Shown here: piece after piece, positions 57,262 through 64,000 of the stretch | Layout: each line of letters opens with the position of its first letter | Numbering within the stretch: the first letter of the stretch is position 1 | Origin: Lantana camara | Taxonomy: Eukaryota; Streptophyta; Magnoliopsida; Lamiales; Verbenaceae | Assembly: GCA_037501455.1 (NCBI GenBank) | Contig: CM074858.1 | Location: 89,068,501 to 89,132,500, forward strand | Direction: 5' to 3' | DNA length: 64,000 nt | Position numbers and translations under genes: made by a program | Notes under the pieces: generated by a model | What the model was told of the DNA's origin: nothing | The model's input: the letters and a program-made list of their open reading frames with translations, nothing else | The model's database searches: none

Positions 57262-60200
57262 ATCACCCCTCCTTAAAGAGAATCTGTCCTCAGATTCTTC
57301 CGCTGTAACTGCAAACAACTCAGGGTGATGCTTCTGCATTTTCTCTTCTGTCTCCCAGGTTGCCTCTTCTGTCCCATGTCCCTTCCAAAGGACTTTAACC
57401 AAAGGAATCTTCCTATTCCTTAACTCTTGAAACTTCCTGTCTAGAATCTTAGCGGGCTTCAAAACATAAGTCAAATCCGGTTCCAACGGTATCTCCTCTA
57501 TCGGCACAACCTCTGTCTCATCCGAGAAACACTTGCGAAGCTGCGATACATGAAATACGTTGTGGATTCCTGTTAGACCTACAGGCAAATCCAATCTATA
57601 AGCTGTCGGTCCGACTCTCTCTAGTATCTCATACGGTCCAACATATCTCGAGTTTAACTTTCCACCTTTCCCAATTCGGGAAAACCCTTTCCTTGGCGAT
57701 GCCTTCAGAAATACCTTTTCGCCCACTGCGAATTCCAAATCCTTTCTTCGTCGATCCGCATAACTCTTCTGCCTGTCCTGGGCAGCTTTCATTCTCTGGC
57801 GAATGATCTGAATCTTTTCTGTCGCTTCTCTTATCCATTTAGCTGAATTCACTCTGATCGGTCCTTCCTCAGTACATCTCGCTTCATCCAAATCCCAGTA
57901 TAACGGGGATCTACATTTCCTTCCATACAGAGCTTCATATGGAGCAGCTCTAATAGAAGCTTGATAACTATTGTTGTATGCAAACTCCACAAGAGGTAAA
58001 CACTCTTTCCAACTTTCCTGGAAGTCTAAAGCGCAAGCTCTTAGCATATCTTCCAAGTATTTAATCATCCTTTCTGATTGTCCATCCGTCTGAGGATGCG
58101 CTGCAGTACTGAAGTTCAGCTTCGTTCCCATAAAAGTCTGAATTTCTTTCCATAAGTGCGACGTGAATTTCAGATCTCTATCCGACACTATACTGTTTGG
58201 GACTCCATGTAGTCTAACAATCTCTTGTTGATACAGCTTTGCCAACGTGCTGACCTTATCCATCGTCTTTACTGGCAAAAAGTGCGCTGACTTTGTCAAT
58301 CGATCAATGATCACCCAGATACTATCTTGTCCTCCTCTGACTTTGGGTAATCCAGTGACAAAATCCATCGTGATTTGCTCCCACTTCCAAGTCGGAATCG
58401 GTAATGGTTGCAACTTCCCACTCGGCTTTTGGTGCTCCGCTTTAACTTTCTGACAAGTTAAGCACTTCTTGACATAGTTGGCTCTGTCTCTCTTCATTCC
58501 GTTCCACCAGAAATGCGTCTTAACATCTTGATACATCTTAGTGCCTCCGGGATGTATCGTGTACTTAGTCTTATGCGCTTCGTCGAGAATTTCTTTCCTC
58601 AAAACAGTTGGTACGCATACTCGACCTTTATACCTCAATATTCCATGTTCATCAACCTTGAACTTGGTCTCATCATCTTTCTCCTTAGATTCGAGACATT
58701 TCTTGATCCACTCGTCGTTCTTCTGTGCCTCCAGCACTTGTTCTTTCAAAGGTGATATCATCACAACGTTCGCGACTCGAGCTTTAGTTATCACCTCCAT
58801 TCTCTCTCTTCGTTCAACCTCGGGATTGGCAGAAATCTGTGCCAAATGAACTTTCCTGGTTAGTGCATCGGCTACAACATTCGCCTTTCCTGGATGGTAC
58901 TGAATAATGCAATCGTAGTCCTCCAGAAATTCCATCCATCTCCTTTGTCGCATATTCAACTCCTTCTGAGTAAATAGATATCACAGGCTCTTATGATCAG
59001 TAAAGATCTCAAACGTAACTCCATACAGGTAATGTCTCCACTTTCCCAGAGCAAAAATTATCGCTGCTAACTCCAAATCATGAGTCGGGTAGTTGACTTC
59101 ATGCGTTTTGAGTTTCCTTGATGCATACGCAATCACTTTCCCGTTCTGCATCAAAACTCCTCCTAGTCCTTCTTTCGAAGCGTCGGTGTAAACAGTATAT
59201 CCTTCTTTTCCTTCTGGTAACGCTAACACGGGTGCAGTTGTTAGCATCTCCTTCAATCTTTGAAAACTTTGCTCACACTTCTCCGTCCAGTCGAACTTCC
59301 CTTCTTTCTTAGTCAACTTAGTGAGAGGTGTAGCTATCTTCGAGAAATCTTGGACAAACCTCCAGTAGTAACCAGCTAATCCCAGAAAACTCCTCATTTC
59401 TGAAGGATTCTTCGGTGACTTCCAATCCATAATCGTCTCGTTCTTCGAGGGATCTACTTCGATTCCAGATCCTGATATGATGTGTCCGAGAAACGTAACT
59501 CTCTCAAGCCAGAACTCACATTTATTGAACTTTGCATATAGCTTGTGATCCAGCAAAGTGCGTAACACGATTCGAAGATGCTCAGCATGTTCCTCCGATG
59601 TCTTCGAAAATACCAAGATATCGTCGATGAAGATCACTACAAACTTGTCGAGAAACGGCTTAAATATACGGTGCATCATATCCATGAATGCAGCTGGTGC
59701 GTTCGTCAAACCAAACGGCATTACCACAAACTCATAATGTCCATATCGGCTGTTGAAAGCAGTCTTCGGAATATCTGCTTCCCTGATCTTCAGCTGATAA
59801 TACCCTTGTCTAAGATCTAACTTGGAGTAGACCTTTGATCCTTGTAGTATGTCGAACAGCTCTTCGATATGAGGGAGAGGATACTTATTCTTAATTGTCA
59901 TCCTGTTTAGCTCCCGATAGTCAATGCGTAAACGCAATGATCCATCCTTCTTCTTAACGAAAAGAACAGGTGCTCCCCACGGCGATGTGCTCGGTCGAAC
60001 ATATCCAGACTCAATCAGTTCATCCAATTGCTTTCTCAGTTCATCTAATTCAGCTGGAGCCATTCTGTAAGGTGTCTTTGAGTACGGCTCAGCTTCTGAT
60101 ATCGTCTCGATCGTAAACTCCAACTCTCGGTCAGGGGGTAACGAATCCAAATGCTCAGGAAACACATCTCTCGTTCACCACTTCCACTTCTTCGATCTTA

Positions 60201-60748
60201 AGTTGATCTTTCGGTCTATTCAAAAGATAAGCCACAAATCCACTAGCTCCTTTCTGAATCAACTTCTTAGCTTCCATCGAAGAAATCACTGATAACTTCT
60301 CAACTTTCCCTTCTGATGTCCCACTTTCATCTTCTTGCAATATGATCTCTTTCTTGTAACAATCCAACTTAGCTCGGTACTTAGACAACCAATCCATACC
60401 AAGTATAACATCATATCTTGTCATCGGCAACTGAATAAGATCCGTTGGGTAACAACGGGTACCAATACATATAGGGCAGCGTTTATATACTTGATCCGTA
60501 ACAAGGCAAGTTCCCAAAGGAGAACTCACTTCAAATTTATATGGCAAGTATTCAAGCGGAAACTGTAAATGCGCACATAATTTAGAAGCAACAAATGAAT
60601 GCGTAGCACCAGGGTCATACAAGACCTTAACTGGCGTTTTAAGAATGTGCACAATACCTTCCACAACAGACGAAGGATCAACCTCCTCCTTACCATCCAA
60701 AGCATAAGCTCTGCCTTTGACCACCGGTTTGTTCGTCGTACCCACCAC
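57244..60748 (-). pseudogene. Tekay-like pol, unit 2, broken in two places
   Basis: Same domain order and motifs as unit 1: protease DPGATHSF, which is nearer the usual consensus than unit 1; RT with [10 protein letters not shown]; RNase H; integrase with [23 protein letters not shown]; chromodomain. Private lesions are a 5-base deletion near 60168 that shifts the frame between protease and RT, and a CGA-to-TGA stop at 58981-58983 in RNase H (HKSL-stop). The integrase is open here where unit 1 has a stop. The last codons run into LTR-B as in unit 1. Confidence 0.92.
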
Positions 60749-61811
60749 TGCTTTTCCTTTATCCTGGACCCCAAATCTCCTGATCTTGTGCGGCCACTGT
60801 CCATCTGGTGCTCAGGGGAACCACACGCGAAACACTGTCCAGCTTTCTTGCGACAGTTCTCCTCAGTGTGTCCCGTTCGGCGACAATATCGGCAAACAAT
60901 TTCCTCTGGACCTGGCTGAGGTGCTCTCTGCTGTTGTGGCGCCTTCTGATACTGCTGTGGCGCTTTCTGCTTCTGTGCTTGCTGTTTCGGTGGAGCATTC
61001 TGCTGCTGACGCTGTGGTGTTACCATTGGCCTCTTTCCAGTTCCTTGGGGAAAAGATCCGGAAAGTCGCTTATTACCTTGATAAGGCTTAGGGTTAGAAG
61101 GTCCTTGACGGGCAGTAGTTATCTTGATCCCCTTGTGTGCAGCCTCAACCCTTAGTGCTCTATCAACAGCCTGGTTGTAGGTCTCAATAACCAAAGATGC
61201 AAGTGCCAACCGAAGTTCGGGCTTCAGTCCATCAATAAACCTCTTCGTCTTGCGACGCTCATCATTCAGAATATGAGGCGCATACTTGATCAGCCTCACA
61301 AACCTAGCTTCATACTCCATCACATTCATAGTTCCCTGAACCAGACTCATAAACTCAGCCTCTCGTGCATCACGAGTCACTTGAGGCGTATACTTCTGCT
61401 GAAACTCTCTGATAAACTCATCCCAACTTCCTTCAACGTTATTTTCAATCCACATTGCTGAACGTGCTTCCACCAATTGTATGCAGCTCCTTCCATAAGA
61501 AAAGTAGCATACCGAACTCGTTCACGATCCTCTGGGTAGATCTCCATAGCCTCGAAAATCTTCTCAAGACTGGTAATCTAATTCTCAGCCTTTAGGTCGT
61601 TCGGTTCTCCATAGAACTTAGGCGGATTCATCCTCAGAAATTTCTCCAATGACCTTTCATTAGGAGGGTTATCTCTCGGTGCAGAAGCCCTCATAAATTG
61701 TCGTAGCACATCCCTTAATTCCGGAGTTCCTTCCCTTTCAGGGGGTGGCGTGACATCTCTTTGGGGTGGCAGTGGTGGTACACGATTCCGGGGTGCTCTT
61801 CTCGGTGGCAT
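60745..61811 (-). pseudogene. Tekay-like gag, unit 2, frame breaks
   Basis: Starts at ATG 61811 and keeps the N-terminal PPPEREGTPELRDVLRQF that unit 1 lost by deletion. It has a private TGG-to-TAG stop at 61578-61580 (KAEN-stop). It shares with unit 1 the frame change after YNWW (near 61470) and the loss of frame and final Cys in the second zinc knuckle (near 60800). First knuckle CRYCRRTGHTEENC is complete. Confidence 0.88.
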
Positions 61812-62630
61812 GTTGTTACTGAATTCATAAGCATTCAGATACATATATTCGATGCATGACATATAATGATTCTCAGAATCCGTAACCACGTATTCACATT
61901 CTCACGTAGTCACACATAAGTATGAGAACAACACATTCCCATAACAACATGTCAGCAAAGATTCAAGATCTCCAAACATATCATATAATCAGAAACAATT
62001 GTCAGATAACATGTAAACGAGAACAGAAGCTCGGGTAACATATCAACATATCAGAAACATGTATAACACATCCCAAAACATGATCAACATGTAAAACGGG
62101 AATAGAACGTGTACTGTCATATCAACAAGAACTGTAACATGATCAACATATCCAAAAGCGTATTCAACATATCAAGAACAATAGCATGCTAACAATAAAT
62201 GAAATGGCATGATCCTATCAACGGTCCTAATGGTATCTTGAAGCAACTCTAAGACTCATGCAATGACAGTTATGGAAAGCAGTAAACAGATATTCAACAT
62301 AAAGCCGAAAGTGTTATAACTGTGCAAGGTTTGGTAAAATTTACTACAGGCCACATGTTAACAGTATTAATTCAAAAATGGGGAGGACCCGATACTATCG
62401 AGTTGACTCCCTTACAGGCCTTACCAATCCGTCCAACCCTGCTGAAAATAACCTAGTAGGTACCAAGTCATCTGAACCGTAATCCGTGGTGCCAAAAGTC
62501 GGGGATCATCTACCAGAGCTATACATCCCCTCATCCAAAAGTCAGTCCTGAACTGTCCCGGCTATACGTCCGCCATCCATAGATAGATATATATGCATCA
62601 GTACTATATACAAAAATCTCCCATCAGCAA
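61812..62630 (-). other. spacer between extra ORF and gag, unit 2
   Basis: Counterpart of 51404-52222, with the same ACATATCA-type words and no gene. Confidence 0.6.
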
Positions 62631-63314
62631 TCAACCCTGATAATTGTGGTCCAAAGAACCCCTGGTGGTGTCATCAGAAACGGCAACGACCTCACCCTGT
62701 CCGTGTCCTGCTGGATCATCTCCGCCATCATCATCATCATCATCAGACCCTCCATCGCCTCCATCAGACTGATCCTGCATAGGCTCGGGCTCCTGAGAGG
62801 CCTGACTGACATCCTGACCCTCTACCTCCTCAACTGCCTGCTCATCGGATAAGTGATAGGTATCATACAGGCGAGCTCTCACACGGGCACGATAATGCTG
62901 GTGACACTCCATAGAGGTATCGCGATCGTTAGTCATCTGCATAAGATCTGCCTCCAGCTCAGCAATACGAGCAGCCCTCTGATCAGCAATATGAGTCATC
63001 TCTGCAGCATGCTCACGAGCGATGTCCCTGTCAATCTGGTACTGCAGTGACTGATCCTGATAGCGCAGAGACTCCAACCTGACTTCACGGGTCCTCTGAT
63101 ACTCCTGAAAGTAACCATCTCTCTCAGACTCGAGATAGTGCACAACTCTGTTAGGATAGGAATACCCAGGTCTGCCACTGTTCCTAGACCTACGCCAAGT
63201 GTAGAAACGAGTGCCTCCACGGCGAGAAACTGCCACAGTACGCGGGGCCTCAAACTGCTCAAAGAAAGCCTCATCCATCTGCTGATTAGGATCCTGGTGT
63301 GGCTGAACTGCCAT
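62631..63314 (-). CDS. extra ORF upstream of gag, unit 2, 227 aa
   Basis: Same protein as at 52223-52903, open throughout and one Asp longer in the acidic run. I count four amino-acid changes (Ile to Asn and Arg to Cys in the coiled-coil part, Asn to Asp and Ser to Asn in the tail) and two silent changes between copies. So few differences cannot show selection either way. Start Met at 63314. Function unknown. Confidence 0.75.
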   Translation of the reverse strand: MAVQPHQDPNQQMDEAFFEQFEAPRTVAVSRRGGTRFYTWRRSRNSGRPGYSYPNRVVHYLESERDGYFQEYQRTREVRLESLRYQDQSLQYQIDRDIAREHAAEMTHIADQRAARIAELEADLMQMTNDRDTSMECHQHYRARVRARLYDTYHLSDEQAVEEVEGQDVSQASQEPEPMQDQSDGGDGGSDDDDDDGGDDPAGHGQGEVVAVSDDTTRGSLDHNYQG

Positions 63315-63481
63315 AGCTATACAGAAGATACCACAGATATGAAATCCAGATAACAGAACCATGCAATCCCCAAATATCCTGTCTCAATGCAATATGAGAA
63401 TGATCCGGGATGCAATGCGTGAACAATCCATGATGCAACATGAGAGCAATCTAGGTTAAGTCTCTTCTTACTTAACCCGAT

Positions 63482-63493
63482 GCTCTGATACCA
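63482..63493 (-). promoter_or_regulatory. primer-binding site for initiator-Met tRNA, unit 2
   Basis: TGGTATCAGAGC on the minus strand, eight bases from LTR-C. Confidence 0.92.
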
Positions 63494-63501
63494 CCTCAGG
63501 C

Positions 63502-64000
63502 TGTAACGCCCCCACCCGTACCAGAACAAGAGGAGAGCGGCGTCTCAACCCCCGCACTGAAGCACCTCTCAAGTAATGGTGTGAGCCATCACTCAAGAAT
63601 TACTCCAGCGAACGGCTGTCTATCAGAACTATACATGTACAACGATGTGGCTATACAACAGAAAATCAGAGTATTTTAAAACTTTTCAAAACATGTGCGT
63701 GATGGCATGTAACAAGCAAGAACATATTGATCGTGTAAGAGAGACTCGGCGTATCAGAACATATAACAGATTCACATATAAGTACCGATACAGCAGAGTT
63801 CAAAATATCGGTAACAGAGTAGCAGAAAGAGTATAACGAAGATACTCAAGTATTCAGAAACATATACAGAAACATAAAGTGATGCAGCCATAAAACATAT
63901 GCAGGACACAAAAGAGGAAGTAATACTAAGTCCTGACTGAAACAAAAATGACAATCTAGAGCTTCAAGATACCTCTAGACTGCGGCTGCAAGACCTGAAA
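63502..64000 (-). mobile_element. LTR-C, first 499 bp in view
   Basis: Begins TGTAACGCCCCCACCCG as LTR-A does and matches both other LTRs to the window end. It is the 5' LTR of unit 2. Whether a third internal region follows cannot be seen. Confidence 0.92.

Larger units (their letters stand above)
42686..64000 (-). mobile_element. tandem Tekay-like chromovirus array sharing a middle LTR
   Basis: The order is LTR-A (42686-46856), internal 1 (46857-53090), LTR-B (53091-57261), internal 2 (57262-63501), LTR-C (63502 to beyond the window). LTR-A and LTR-B are both 4,171 bp and differ at roughly 26 positions by eye. The internal regions are about 6.2 kb each and nearly identical. One middle LTR serves two complete internal regions, so two independent insertions cannot explain it. 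Unequal recombination between LTRs of sister or homologous copies can. Chromodomain, RT type and TGTAAC termini point to the Tekay/Del group. Confidence 0.92.

Overview
The window is a plant nuclear segment made almost wholly of nested LTR retrotransposons. I recognise no host gene in it. The evidence for a plant is Ty1-copia and Ty3-gypsy elements of plant type: an Athila-like element, a chromodomain-bearing Tekay/Del-like element, copia elements with priming sites matching initiator-Met tRNA, a CACTA end and a Mutator-type MITE. The species cannot be named from this; a gene-poor, pericentromere-like setting is an inference.

Layout, left to right. 1-1480 is unassigned old repeat. About 1481-9134 is a decayed copia element (+ strand) whose protease region is split by a 2,599-bp gypsy-type solo LTR (2511-5109, duplication GGTTC). 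9135-13141 is AT-rich, with a degenerate dispersed repeat and microsatellites. 13142-13456 is one end of a CACTA transposon lying in an LTR fragment (13457-14213, - strand). A 312-bp MITE with a 9-bp duplication follows (14600-14911).

From 15156 onward a nest can be read layer by layer. A long gypsy-type LTR (15156-19774, + strand) carries a copia solo LTR (16027-18167, duplication GATAT). It is broken at 19774 by an Athila-like element (19775-37836, - strand). The Athila 3' LTR is itself split by a complete 10,021-bp copia element (20355-30375, duplication GTAAA, two LTRs of 1,947 bp). The Athila gag is broken at 37836 by a second member of the long-LTR gypsy family (37837-42685, + strand). 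That copy is cut at 42685 by a Tekay-like array that runs past the window end.

The array (42686 to beyond 64000, - strand) has the order LTR, internal, LTR, internal, LTR, with one LTR shared between two complete internal regions (period about 10.4 kb). Each internal region has, in transcription order, an extra ORF of 226-227 aa upstream of gag, then gag, then pol (PR, RT, RNase H, integrase, chromodomain). Gag-pol is broken in both units, partly by the same lesions and partly by private ones; the extra ORF is open in both.

No element here looks autonomous. The youngest copia has lost the reverse transcriptase YxDD motif, the Athila integrase has lost its catalytic Glu, and both Tekay-like units have frameshifts and stops. 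The most unusual signals are the tandem array, the extra ORF, short palindromes with a recurrent 32-bp spacing in LTRs of two families, a six-fold G-box cluster in the copia LTR, and two competing perfect hairpins beside a polypurine tract.
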